A stretch of 46,944 nt of DNA, taken from positions 1-46,944 of the forward strand of contig JAAYNQ010000035.1 of assembly GCA_012520725.1 (NCBI GenBank), written 5' to 3'. The notes below the pieces were generated by a model. The model was not told where the DNA came from, made no database searches, and saw only the letters and a list, made by a program, of their open reading frames with translations. Of the stretch, positions 34,901 to 42,488 are shown piece by piece; position 1 is the first letter of the stretch, and each line of letters begins with the position of its first letter. This DNA is from Syntrophomonadaceae bacterium. Lineage in GTDB: Bacteria > Bacillota > Syntrophomonadia > Syntrophomonadales > Syntrophomonadaceae. A program made the position numbers and the translations under genes.

Positions 34901-36239
34901 GTTAAAACCCAAGTTTAAGCCGGCAGTTCAAGGCCGGATTCCCTTCACCGAAGAGATGCGCAGCCGGCATACTATTCTCTGTCCTCAGATGTCACCCATA
35001 CATTTTGAACTGGCCCGGGATCTATTTGCTTCAGAGGGATACAATATTGTAGTCTTGCCTTCAGTAGATAAAAATGCTGTTGATGAAGGACTCAAATACG
35101 TTAACAATGATGCCTGTTATCCTTCTATAATTGTAGTAGGGCAACTGATTGCGGCTTTAAAATCCGGCCAATATGATTTGAACAACACTTCGGTAATCAT
35201 ATCCCAAACCGGTGGAGGATGTAGAGCCACCAATTATATCGCTTTCCTGCGCAAAGCCTTGAAAGACGCGGGACTGGAGAATATACCGGTTATATCAGCC
35301 AATATTACCGGTTTGGAATCCAACCCCGGGTTTAAAATTACTGCCTCCTTGTTTAAGAAAGTTACCATGGGTGTAATTTACGGGGATTTGCTCATGCGAG
35401 TACTCTACCGGGTTAGGCCTTACGAAAAAATACCGGGCTCAGCTAACTTGTTGTTTGAAAAGTGGGTGAATCTATGTAAGGAACAGTTGGCCATAGGAGA
35501 TTCCTATACCTTCCGTAAATACATAAAACAAATAGTAAGAGAATTTGACCAGCTGGAAATAAGGGATATACGAAAACCCCGGGTAGGTATTGTAGGGGAA
35601 ATACTGGTTAAATACCACCCTACTGCCAATAATAATGTGGTAAATATCGTGGAAAGTGAAGGTGCTGAGGCAGTAGTCCCTGATTTATTGGATTTCTTCA
35701 CCTTCTGTGCTTATGATATGATATACCGCCATCGCTATTTAGCCGGTTCTTTTAAGAACAAGCTCCTGGGCACCTTGTTTATCAAATATTTTGATAATTG
35801 TCGCCGGGAAATGATTAAAGCCCTGCAACGCAGTCAGAGATTTGATGCACCCTGTTCCATCTATCACCTGGCCCAGAAAGCTTCCCAGGTGGTTTCCCTG
35901 GGTAACCATACCGGGGAGGGTTGGTTGTTAACAGCGGAAATGATAGAACTCATTGAGATGGGGGTTCCCAATATTATTTGTATGCAGCCTTTTGCCTGTT
36001 TGCCCAATCATGTTACCGGTAAAGGGATGATAAAGGAATTAAAGCGCCAATACCCCGCGGCTAATATAGCAGCTATTGACTATGACCCCGGTGCCAGCGA
36101 AGTCAACCAGTTAAACCGGATAAAACTCATGCTGGCAGTGGCCTTCAAAAATCTGCAGTCATCAGAAAATACCTTAATAAAGGACAGTTCAGTACCCCGA
36201 GATGCTGTCCTGCCTGAGCAGGAAAAACAGTTGGGCTAA
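31923..36239 (+). CDS. Giant 2-hydroxyacyl-CoA dehydratase activase (BcrA/BadF/HgdC + DUF2229)
   Basis: This 1438-residue protein starts at GTG 31923 (ATG 31935 is possible). Two ASKHA ATPase modules of the BcrA/BadF type come first. Module 1 has [14 protein letters not shown] and [15 protein letters not shown], and module 2 has [15 protein letters not shown] and [17 protein letters not shown]. The conserved Cys of each (TCAGGTG, CSSGCG) would hold the 4Fe-4S cluster. A Cys-rich linker follows ([21 protein letters not shown]). Next is a DUF2229 region ([36 protein letters not shown]), then a long C-terminal part resembling a dehydratase component ([52 protein letters not shown]). Family members use ATP to send low-potential electrons to radical dehydratases. 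The substrate is unknown and no separate dehydratase subunits are adjacent. Confidence 0.92.
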   Translation: MKYMDDLLHLGLDVGSTTVKIVILDQAESILYSKYQRHYSDIKVTIASMLEEVQYLYPNRTLTLMVTGSGGLSASKILEANFIQEVIACSQAIEKYLPQCDVAIELGGEDAKITFFDAGGTIDQRMNGTCAGGTGAFIDQMAAILKTDAAGLNQLACSYRTIYPIAARCGVFAKTDIQPLLNEGASKEDIAASIFQSVVNQTVGGLACGKSIHGYVAFLGGPLYFLSELRKRFMETLQLDAEHALFPENAQYYVAIGAALASKGKETFNINQLVHKVQNLSHISLEDVHRLEPLFSDMEEWQRFKARHDQEKAIRGNLAEFEGDCFLGIDAGSTTTKAALIDNEGRILYSYYANNEGSPLNSTIKLLQDLYQQLPGGAKIKNSTVTGYGEALIKSAFGVDLGEVETIAHYRAAEYFLPGVEFILDIGGQDMKCLKIKNGTIDSIILNEACSSGCGSFIETFAQSLNMGVEEFAQTALMAKNPVDLGTRCTVFMNSMVKQAQKEGATIGDISAGLSYSVIKNALFKVIKLRNTGQIGKKVVVQGGTFLNDAILKSFENIVGREVVRPDIAGIMGAYGAALIAREKHSPHRESTLINNEALASFTFQTSMDRCQGCLNKCLLTINSFSDGRSFISGNRCEKGAGVEQKSSKLPNLYEYKLKRLNKYIPLKTEVARRGTIGIPMVLNMYENYPFWFTFFTHLGFRVERSPRSSKQIYELGLETIPSESVCYPGKMVHGHIMALIKRGIKTIFHPSIIYEKKEIEEAGNSFNCPIVISYPEVIKNNMDILREKGISYINPFLPYENKERLIERLYEELAGFRIKKREIAEAVEAAWKEEAAARLDIRLKGEETLRLLERTQQKGIVLAGRPYHIDPEINHGIPGLINSMGFAVLTEDSVSHLGKVNRPLRVVDQWMYHSRLYAAATYVAGRDNLELIQLNSFGCGLDAVTTDQVEEILQAAGKIYTCLKIDEGSNLGSVRIRIRSLVAAMEERERMGLKPKFKPAVQGRIPFTEEMRSRHTILCPQMSPIHFELARDLFASEGYNIVVLPSVDKNAVDEGLKYVNNDACYPSIIVVGQLIAALKSGQYDLNNTSVIISQTGGGCRATNYIAFLRKALKDAGLENIPVISANITGLESNPGFKITASLFKKVTMGVIYGDLLMRVLYRVRPYEKIPGSANLLFEKWVNLCKEQLAIGDSYTFRKYIKQIVREFDQLEIRDIRKPRVGIVGEILVKYHPTANNNVVNIVESEGAEAVVPDLLDFFTFCAYDMIYRHRYLAGSFKNKLLGTLFIKYFDNCRREMIKALQRSQRFDAPCSIYHLAQKASQVVSLGNHTGEGWLLTAEMIELIEMGVPNIICMQPFACLPNHVTGKGMIKELKRQYPAANIAAIDYDPGASEVNQLNRIKLMLAVAFKNLQSSENTLIKDSSVPRDAVLPEQEKQLG

Positions 36240-36282
36240 GTAATGGTAAATATGATACTCCCCAAAGGTGTTTCTCCATTTC

Positions 36283-37116
36283 CTACTCAGCATGGTGATC
36301 ATGGCGATAGGGAATGGGGATATATTCAACCGAAGGAACCTGGCGGTTTGGTTGAGGATATAAGTTCATGAGCAAATAAATCTCCTGAGGTATTTCACAA
36401 TTCACATTCAATCCCATCTGGGTAAGAGTAGAACAGACCAGAGCAAAATCATGGGTCCAACGTCCTTCACTCAAAATGCGGGCCAGGTTTTTGGCCTTTT
36501 CCAGTTCTACCCGGGGTGTGAGGATCTCCACTGCTGTTTCATAAACCTGGCGGGTGGCTTTGGCTGCAATATCAGCCAGAATAATGGTTTCATCATCTAT
36601 TTCACTGATTGGCTTATCTTTTAGCACTCTCATTATAGAATTGGCTGGATATTGGCCAATTTGAGGATCCACCGGTCCTAGAATGGCATTTTCGTCCAAC
36701 ATGATCTCGTCAGCAGCCAAAGCAATAAGGGTACCGCCTGACATAGCGTAATGAGGGACTATAGCTGTTACTTTAGCGGGATGATTTTTCAGTGCCCGGG
36801 CTATTTGCTCTGCAGCCAGCACCAGACCACCCGGGGTATGCAAGATAATATCGATAGGCATTTCATCCGGAGTCATTCTTATAGCTCTGAGTACCCTTTC
36901 TGCGTCCTCCACGTCAATAAACCGGCGAAAGGGTATACCCAGGAAACTAAGGGCTTCTTGACGATGCAGCAAGGTAATAACCCGGCTGTTTCTTTTTTGT
37001 TCAATTTTCCGAATCAGGGCTAGCCGGGATGAAACCAAACGACGCTGGTTTAATACAGGCATAAGAGCAAGAAAGAGAAATAGAATCCAAACAATAGAGC
37101 TTAGAGTCATTTCCAT
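36283..37116 (-). CDS. Membrane-anchored SDH/ClpP-fold serine protease
   Basis: The frame opens at 37140, but ATG 37116 follows AGAGGTGA and gives MEMTLSSIVW (277 residues). One N-terminal membrane helix (SSIVWILFLFLALMPVL) anchors the protein. The catalytic domain has the ClpP/SppA fold pattern: IDIILHTPGGLVLAAEQIA, then the nucleophile Ser126 in PHYAMSGGTLIALAADEI and LDENAILGPVDPQIGQYPA. These match the serine dehydrogenase proteinase (SDH) family of membrane-associated peptidases, distinct from SppA. No NfeD-like partner is adjacent. The substrate is unknown. It is convergent with the activase gene; the 43-base gap shows no obvious terminator. Confidence 0.88.
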   Translation of the reverse strand: MEMTLSSIVWILFLFLALMPVLNQRRLVSSRLALIRKIEQKRNSRVITLLHRQEALSFLGIPFRRFIDVEDAERVLRAIRMTPDEMPIDIILHTPGGLVLAAEQIARALKNHPAKVTAIVPHYAMSGGTLIALAADEIMLDENAILGPVDPQIGQYPANSIMRVLKDKPISEIDDETIILADIAAKATRQVYETAVEILTPRVELEKAKNLARILSEGRWTHDFALVCSTLTQMGLNVNCEIPQEIYLLMNLYPQPNRQVPSVEYIPIPYRHDHHAE

Positions 37117-37312
37117 ATAAATCACCTCTTTTATTGGCATTTCATTTATTATAGCAGATTATCCGGAAAGATTATCCAGGGTCATAAAAGGCAACTTCAC
37201 TGGCAGAGGCAGAAAATCTAATAATTTGGGTTATATTCCTGCAGACAGCCAAGTGTTTAATGTTATATACTGTAGTTTGTATGAATGCTAATTCATAAGC
37301 AGGAGCAGTACT

Positions 37313-38224
37313 ATGAAGAACCATTTATCTACCTATGCAGCCTTAACTCTAACCATGCTGGTGTGGGGTTTATCTTTTATAGGCACCAAAATAGCCCTGG
37401 GCAGCTTTACTCCATTTGTCTGCATTTTTCTGCGTTTCAGCCTGGCTTCTCTATTCTTCCTCCTGGTATTTATTGTTCAAGGATTTCCTAAATTGAGCCT
37501 GGAACAACACCGGAAGCTGATCTTGACCGCCCTCTTTCAACCTGGGCTGTATTTTGCTTTTGAAACCATTGGCCTTACCTATACTACTGCTTCCACTGCC
37601 TCGATAATATTGGCCCTGGTGCCTATTGCCGTTTTAATACTGGCCCATTTGATCTTAAAGGAGGCTATCAGCGGGTACAATGTGGCGGGGATCCTCTTGT
37701 CCGTCCTGGGTATCATATTGCTGGTCTGGGGAGGCAGCTTTAATTGGTCCTGGCAAGGATACCTCCTGGGTAATCTATTAATACTGGGAGCGGTTTTTTC
37801 GGCTGCTTTTTATATGGTAATGGCCCGGGATCTGGGTAAAAGCTTATCCTCCCTGCAGATAACTGGTTTTCAAGTGCTTTATGGCACCCTTATCTTTGCC
37901 CCCTTCTTTTTCTATTACCTGCCCCAGGTGCAATGGGCACAGGTAAGTCTGCATTCTTATGGCGCTATAGTATTTCTGTCCCTTTTCTGCACCATAGGAG
38001 GATTTTTGGCCTATAATTATGCCCTTACCAGAATCGAAGCTTCCCGGGCTTCAGTTTTTATTAATGGGGTTCCTGTAGTAACAGCAGTGGGAGCCTGGTT
38101 TATACTGAATGAAAAACTCACTCTGCTGCAGATGGGAGGTGGAGCCTTGGTGCTACTAGCAGTTTTTATCAGCAATATCCCAGCCCAATCCAAGGCTTAT
38201 TCAGCTCAGGAACAGCTTCCGTGA
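37313..38224 (+). CDS. EamA-family (DMT) transporter
   Basis: This 303-residue protein has ten predicted membrane helices in two EamA halves. The first half begins LTLTMLVWGLSFIGTKIAL and contains FCIFLRFSLASLFF-like and AILTALFQPGLYFAFETIGL-like segments. The second begins WQGYLLGNLLILGAVFSAAF and ends GAWFILNEKLTLLQMGGGAL. The P-x-x-A-x-x-x-x-x-x-LxE pattern (GVPVVTAVGAWFILNEKL) is typical. Such transporters export amino acids, nucleotides or other metabolites; the substrate is not predictable. The AGCAGGAG site precedes the ATG. It is divergent from the SDH-family gene. Confidence 0.92.
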   Translation: MKNHLSTYAALTLTMLVWGLSFIGTKIALGSFTPFVCIFLRFSLASLFFLLVFIVQGFPKLSLEQHRKLILTALFQPGLYFAFETIGLTYTTASTASIILALVPIAVLILAHLILKEAISGYNVAGILLSVLGIILLVWGGSFNWSWQGYLLGNLLILGAVFSAAFYMVMARDLGKSLSSLQITGFQVLYGTLIFAPFFFYYLPQVQWAQVSLHSYGAIVFLSLFCTIGGFLAYNYALTRIEASRASVFINGVPVVTAVGAWFILNEKLTLLQMGGGALVLLAVFISNIPAQSKAYSAQEQLP

Positions 38225-38385
38225 TGGCAGCTTCCGGTCTAAAAGGGTTAATAATCCAAGGGACTATCATCGCCTATTTCTTTGGGTGCTAAACAGCAAT
38301 TCTTAAATTGCCCACTTTTATCCCCCTGAGAAGCTATAAAATATTTGGTATCGGTTAAATATAAGTGAAAAAGGAGATCTGTATA

Positions 38386-39807
38386 TTGAACGGTTTTAGT
38401 GCATTACGATTGTCTCAGCCAATAATGCAGGCTATTAACAGTATGGGATTCGAAGAACCCACCCCCATTCAAGCTGCAAGCATTCCCATAGCCCTGATGG
38501 GTAGAGATTTAATAGGCCAGGCGCAAACCGGCACGGGGAAAACTGCTGCTTATGGTATTCCTGCAATTCATCTTAGTGACTCCAAGCAAGATTTTATTCA
38601 AGGACTGGTGATTACTCCTACCCGGGAACTGGCCATACAAGTGGCCGAGGAGTTAAATCGGATTGGACAGTATAAACAGATCAAGTCCCTGCCTATCTAT
38701 GGAGGACAGGAGATAGAGCGGCAAATCAGAGCCCTGCGCAAAAGACCCCAGATAATTGTAGGCACCCCGGGGCGACTACTGGATCACCTGAGAAGGAAAA
38801 CCATACGATTGGAACAAGTAAAACTGGTGGTATTGGATGAAGCCGATGAAATGCTGAATATGGGATTTATTGAAGATATAGAGGCCATCTGGCAACAAAC
38901 ACCGGATGATAGACAGAACCTTTTGTTTTCTGCAACTATTCCTGTTCACATTCAAAGATTGGCGGCCAGATTCATGAGAAATCCGGAAATAATTCAGATT
39001 GCACCCCGGGAAGTTACGGTAGCCAATATAGAACAGGAATATATCGAGACTCCGGAAAAAGAAAAACTAGATGTTTTATGTCGCCTGCTGGACATTCAAA
39101 ACCCTGAAATGTCTATAGTCTTTGGCCGTACCCGACGCCGGGTGGATGAATTGGCAGAGGCTTTAAGTGAAAGGGGTTATTCGGCAGAAGGGATTCACGG
39201 TGATTTAAGTCAGAATCGCCGTGATGCAATAATGAAAAAATTCCGTTCGGGAGAGATTGAAGTATTGGTGGCAAGTGATGTAGCAGCGCGAGGTCTCGAC
39301 ATCAGTGGTATCACCCATATATATAATTTTGACATACCTCAGGATCCGGAGAGCTATGTACACCGCATTGGAAGAACTGGTAGGGCTGGAGAAAGCGGAT
39401 TGGCTGTAACCCTGGTCACCCCTCGCGAAATCCCTCATCTGAAGTCAATTGAACAATTAATCCGGCAGCAGATAAAGAGAAAACCTATTCCAACGGTAAA
39501 AGAAGCCCTGGCCGAACTCCAGCATATAGCGGTGGAAAGTCTGTTAAAGGTAGTGGAACAGGATGATTTCGCCCCCTACCACAACCTGGCCCAGAGTCTT
39601 TTGGAAGAATACGACTCAAGCTCCCTTTTAGCTGCAGCTTTAAAAATCTTAACTAAAGAACCGGAAAAGCGCGATTTTAAGGAACTATCCCAGGCTCCAC
39701 CGATAAAAATCAAGCAGGCCAGGCAGGATTACCATCGTGACTGGGCTAAGCAAAAATCAGGTGGGGGCAAAAAGTATCCCAAAAAACCAAAAAGACCCCA
39801 TGCTTAA
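38386..39807 (+). CDS. DEAD-box RNA helicase (CshA/DeaD-like)
   Basis: The frame opens at GTG 38365, but AAGGAGA lies inside that extension at 38371-38377 and points to TTG 38386 (473 residues, [20 protein letters not shown]). All DEAD-box motifs are present: Q motif [18 protein letters not shown], Ia [63 protein letters not shown]. About 100 residues after the helicase core are helical, and the tail is basic ([12 protein letters not shown]), good for RNA binding. The enzyme probably acts in RNA decay, ribosome assembly or cold growth. The gene seems monocistronic. Confidence 0.94.
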   Translation: MNGFSALRLSQPIMQAINSMGFEEPTPIQAASIPIALMGRDLIGQAQTGTGKTAAYGIPAIHLSDSKQDFIQGLVITPTRELAIQVAEELNRIGQYKQIKSLPIYGGQEIERQIRALRKRPQIIVGTPGRLLDHLRRKTIRLEQVKLVVLDEADEMLNMGFIEDIEAIWQQTPDDRQNLLFSATIPVHIQRLAARFMRNPEIIQIAPREVTVANIEQEYIETPEKEKLDVLCRLLDIQNPEMSIVFGRTRRRVDELAEALSERGYSAEGIHGDLSQNRRDAIMKKFRSGEIEVLVASDVAARGLDISGITHIYNFDIPQDPESYVHRIGRTGRAGESGLAVTLVTPREIPHLKSIEQLIRQQIKRKPIPTVKEALAELQHIAVESLLKVVEQDDFAPYHNLAQSLLEEYDSSSLLAAALKILTKEPEKRDFKELSQAPPIKIKQARQDYHRDWAKQKSGGGKKYPKKPKRPHA

Positions 39808-39907
39808 GTATAAGAATAATTCACCCCGTATGGCTATGGCAGGACTTTAGGACAGGTGATAATAATAGCTCAGGCCGTGTATCACAACACGAAAGCTGAA
39901 TTGAATG

Positions 39908-40070
39908 CGTCAGACTGTGTGAAAACTCCCAGGGTCCCTTAATCTTAACTAAAAAGTAGGCCTGGCAGGATATGCCCCAGAAAATACCAGCCCTATTTTC
40001 TAAAAGAAGGCGGAACGGGCCTGCCAGTGGAGCGGTTAATACAATAGAATAGTTTTTACACGGCCTGACG
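39908..40070. mobile_element. 163-bp TIR-bounded mini-element (MITE-like)
   Basis: The ends are inverted repeats with 17 of 20 bases matching: left CGTCAGACTGTGTGAAAACT (39908-39927) and right 40051-40070. An inner inverted repeat CTGGCAGG/CCTGCCAG lies near 39960-39970 and 40018-40026. No coding sequence is present. The left end matches that of the 169-bp element at 8899 in 15 of 17 bases, so both probably belong to one non-autonomous family. It fills most of the 311-base gap between the convergent helicase and the small hypothetical gene. Confidence 0.55.
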
Positions 40071-40118
40071 GAACTCTGTTTTGGCTTCAAGACCAAATTC
40101 ACCAGCCAATATACTAGT

Positions 40119-40529
40119 TTACCGGCCTTTTTTCTTCTTTTTGGACCTGGAAAAATTTATTTTTCTGATTTTGGCAAATGGCATGTAATAATCTTTCAAT
40201 TCACTGGAAGCAAAACGCTGGGCTGCTATCAGATTGGCATCTGCATCCAAACCCCAAACTGAAACTAAAGCGGCTTCCTCCCGGTCAACCTGAATTTGCA
40301 CTTCGTATTCTCTTAGCAAATCCACTTCGAAACTCTTGAAATCGGCACTTAATGGCGAAACAGTCAGGGTTTCGCGGGATACCTCGGATTTGCTTCCGTC
40401 TATGCTATAAAGAGTGATTGTAGCTGTTAAATTGTTGGTGGAACTATTATTTAAAACTTTTACCATTACGCTTAACGCCGGGTTGCTGACGCCATTTTCC
40501 ACTGGACCGGTGGTAAATAATTTGGCCAT
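40119..40529 (-). CDS. Small beta-rich hypothetical protein with basic tail
   Basis: This 136-residue protein starts at an ATG with AAGGGG upstream. The alternating pattern (NPALSVMVKVLNNSSTNNLT, ATITLYSIDGSK, ADFKSFEVDLLREYEVQIQV, EAALVSVWGLDADANLI) suggests an Ig-like or CARDB-like beta sandwich, with a strongly basic C-terminus (RSKKKKKGR). There is no signal peptide or membrane segment. I do not recognise a named family. Proteins of this general look occur in Firmicutes as spore or surface-associated proteins of unknown role. It stands alone, flanked by the mini-element and the 120-bp repeats. Confidence 0.65.
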   Translation of the reverse strand: MAKLFTTGPVENGVSNPALSVMVKVLNNSSTNNLTATITLYSIDGSKSEVSRETLTVSPLSADFKSFEVDLLREYEVQIQVDREEAALVSVWGLDADANLIAAQRFASSELKDYYMPFAKIRKINFSRSKKKKKGR

Positions 40530-40605
40530 GTCATTCCCCTTTCGATTTGTATTTATTGTTATTTATTCAATTGAAAAACAATATATTACACTACATTAAA
40601 ACCGG

Positions 40606-40978
40606 TGGCCCGCCTGCCCGTTTAGCGAAATGCCGTAGCATGCCCGTGCGGGCGGTCGAAGACCGCCCCAACAATCGCCTCAAGGAACCCCAAAATGCGG
40701 GGTAAAATCGTAGGGGCTAGCTGCGCTGGCCCGCCGGTCATTCACCGAAATACCGTTGCAAATACGGCGGGCAGTCGAAGACTGCCCCAACAATCGCCCC
40801 AAGGAACCCCAAAATGCGGGGTAAAATCGTAGGGGCTAGCTGCGCTGGCCCGCCTGCCCGTTTAGCGAAATGCCGTAGCATGCCCGTGCGGGCAGTCGAA
40901 GACTGCCCCAACAATCGCCTCAAGGAACCCCAAAATGCGGGGTAAAATCGTAGGGGCTAGCTGCGCTGGCCCGCCGGT
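40606..40978. repeat. Three tandem ~120-bp palindromic repeats
   Basis: Units lie at 40606-40726 (121), 40727-40845 (119) and 40846-40966 (121), with a 12-base start of a fourth (TGGCCCGCCGGT). Units 1 and 3 are nearly identical; unit 2 differs in its first 45 bases. Each unit can fold into three hairpins. The first has an 8-bp stem with a GAA loop (GGGCGGTC-GAA-GACCGCCC at 40650-40668). The second is ACCCC/GGGGT around AAAATGC. The third is GGGCTAGC-TGC-GCTGGCCC. In units 2 and 3 the first stem has A-T in place of G-C (GGGCAGTC/GACTGCCC), a compensatory change. No ORF with a ribosome binding site is present. These resemble dispersed intergenic palindromic repeats of Clostridia; the function is unknown. 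Confidence 0.88.
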
Positions 40979-41029
40979 GACGATATAGCATGACATCCCG
41001 TAAAAAATTCAGTGTAAGCAGCCACTTAT

Positions 41030-41092
41030 ATGTAAAGCGTGCTTGACATCTCCTTTATTAGCGCTATAATAGATATAAAGCATGCTTTACAT
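41030..41092 (+). promoter_or_regulatory. XRE promoter flanked by two operator-like palindromes
   Basis: A strong promoter, TTGACA (41043-41048), 16 bases, TATAAT (41065-41070), lies 40 bases before the XRE start. Two related 20-base near-palindromes flank it: ATGTAAAGCGTGCTTGACAT (41030-41049), covering the -35 box, and ATATAAAGCATGCTTTACAT (41073-41092), at the transcription start. Their starts are 43 bases apart, about four helical turns. The arrangement suggests autorepression by the XRE protein binding both sites. Confidence 0.75.
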
Positions 41093-41109
41093 TACTTAGG
41101 AGGGAGTTT

Positions 41110-41310
41110 ATGCAAAACCGATTGGCAGAACTACGATCAAAAAGCCGGATGACCCAGGAGGAACTGGCTATCAAGGCCGGGGTTTCCAGACAGACCATTA
41201 TATCGTTGGAAAAGGGTAAATATAACCCCTCTTTGCAGTTGGCCTTCAAATTGGCCCGAATATTCCAAATGCCTGTTGAGGAGATATTTATTATGGAGGA
41301 GGTTGATTAA
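41110..41310 (+). CDS. Small XRE-family regulator
   Basis: This 66-residue protein is a single Cro/CI helix-turn-helix: RLAELRSKSRMTQEELAIKA, then GVSRQTIISLEKGKYNPS and LAFKLARIFQMPVEEIF. It matches the YozG-like class of minimal XRE repressors, often paired with a small membrane protein, as here. AGGAGGG (41099-41105) precedes the ATG. The next gene starts 1 base after the stop, with its ribosome binding site inside this gene. Two palindromes at the promoter are the likely binding sites. Confidence 0.93.
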   Translation: MQNRLAELRSKSRMTQEELAIKAGVSRQTIISLEKGKYNPSLQLAFKLARIFQMPVEEIFIMEEVD

Positions 41311-41311
41311 G

Positions 41312-41704
41312 ATGAAGGAGAGTAAAGGAGCTTTTTACATTACTATTTTACTGCTTATAGCCTTGGGCAGTTATATAATCAGCACCGGTGATCTAGGCAT
41401 GGGGGTGGGGCTAATAGCTGGAGCCCTGGGGGTATTTGCCCTGAAGTTTATTCAAAATCGTAAAATAAGCCAAATGGCCCAAAAGGGTTTGGTTGCCCAT
41501 GACGAACGTTCATTGTATCTGAGTTCCAAAGCTGCCCTGGCTGCAGTCCGAGTATACATTCTGATCCTGGCACTATTGGTACTGGCGGGAAGCGTTCTAG
41601 ATCCCCTTTGGCCCCTTACCCCCTGGGATCTGATCGGTATTCTATTGGCCTTAATGGTATTTTTGTGGATAGGCTTTTACTATAACTACAATCGAGTCGA
41701 ATAG
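41312..41704 (+). CDS. DUF2178-like membrane protein
   Basis: The frame opens at ATG 41276, overlapping the XRE gene, but GGAGGAGG (41296-41303) points to ATG 41312 (130 residues). Four membrane helices are predicted as two hairpins (AFYITILLLIALGSYII; MGVGLIAGALGVFALKFI; VYILILALLVLAGSVL; LIGILLALMVFLWIGFYY). A short cytosolic loop holds the D-E-R motif (HDERSLYLSSKAALAA) typical of DUF2178. The function is unknown. Its coupling to an XRE repressor is a common pair in Firmicutes and may be a membrane-sensing or stress module. Confidence 0.82.
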   Translation: MKESKGAFYITILLLIALGSYIISTGDLGMGVGLIAGALGVFALKFIQNRKISQMAQKGLVAHDERSLYLSSKAALAAVRVYILILALLVLAGSVLDPLWPLTPWDLIGILLALMVFLWIGFYYNYNRVE

Positions 41705-41814
41705 TTGACATTTATATGTTAGATTAGTAATAAGGTATATCTGAGGCAATATTTAGCAGCACTTATCTGACAATGTAAATCTCGATACCAATTTCAAAGC
41801 AAGGAGGATGGCTT

Positions 41815-42384
41815 ATGGAATTCTTTGAAGTGCTTTACGGGCGACGGGCGGTACGAAAGTATAAGCCAGATCCGGTTAGTAAAGAGGACATAATGAAGAT
41901 ACTGGATGCCGCTAATTATGCCCCTTCAGGAAGGAATCTTCAGCAGTGGGAATTTATTGTGGTCAGCGGAAAAAAGAAAGAGGAATTGGGAGCCAGCTAT
42001 GAGGTAGTAGCCCAGGCCTACACAGCCGGATGGGCAGAGAAGGCCAGAGCCGAGTTCATTGATTATGCCCGCACTTATGGAGGGGCACCCGTAATTATCG
42101 TGGTATTGACTGATTTCAGTGAAGATCCAGGCATCAGGAGGATGAACCTGGAAAGTGCCAGTGCGGCCATGCAGAATATGCTCCTGGCAGCCCGGGCCTT
42201 GAACCTGGGCAGCTGCTGGATGACCGGACCCTTAAACGATGAGGCTCGGGTAAGGCAAATATTAAACATTCCGGATGAAAAGGAAATAGTGGCCTTAACC
42301 CCCATAGGATATCCGGTTGAATTTCCACCTCCTTTGCCCCGTATTGATCCTGACTTAAGCCAGAAGGTGCGCTGGCTGGAGTAG
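41815..42384 (+). CDS. Nitroreductase-family FMN oxidoreductase
   Basis: This 189-residue flavoprotein starts with FFEVLYGRRAVRKYKPDPVS, the family FMN-binding Arg motif. It continues with ILDAANYAPSGRNLQQWEFI, the Ala/Ser-rich helix ESASAAMQNMLLAARALNLG with SCWMTGP, and ends with ALTPIGYPVE, which binds the FMN. It likely uses NAD(P)H to reduce nitro compounds, quinones or flavins; the physiological substrate is unknown. CAAGGAGG precedes the ATG. It is an independent gene between the XRE pair and topB. Confidence 0.92.
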   Translation: MEFFEVLYGRRAVRKYKPDPVSKEDIMKILDAANYAPSGRNLQQWEFIVVSGKKKEELGASYEVVAQAYTAGWAEKARAEFIDYARTYGGAPVIIVVLTDFSEDPGIRRMNLESASAAMQNMLLAARALNLGSCWMTGPLNDEARVRQILNIPDEKEIVALTPIGYPVEFPPPLPRIDPDLSQKVRWLE

Positions 42385-42488
42385 TGGGGACAGGGCAGTG
42401 GCCTATCTTAAAGGCTGTGGTATAATAGCTTTGAGGGTCAGCCGTTTCATCCATGGAAATCTTAGCCGTCAGTAAGTGAGGTAGGTAG

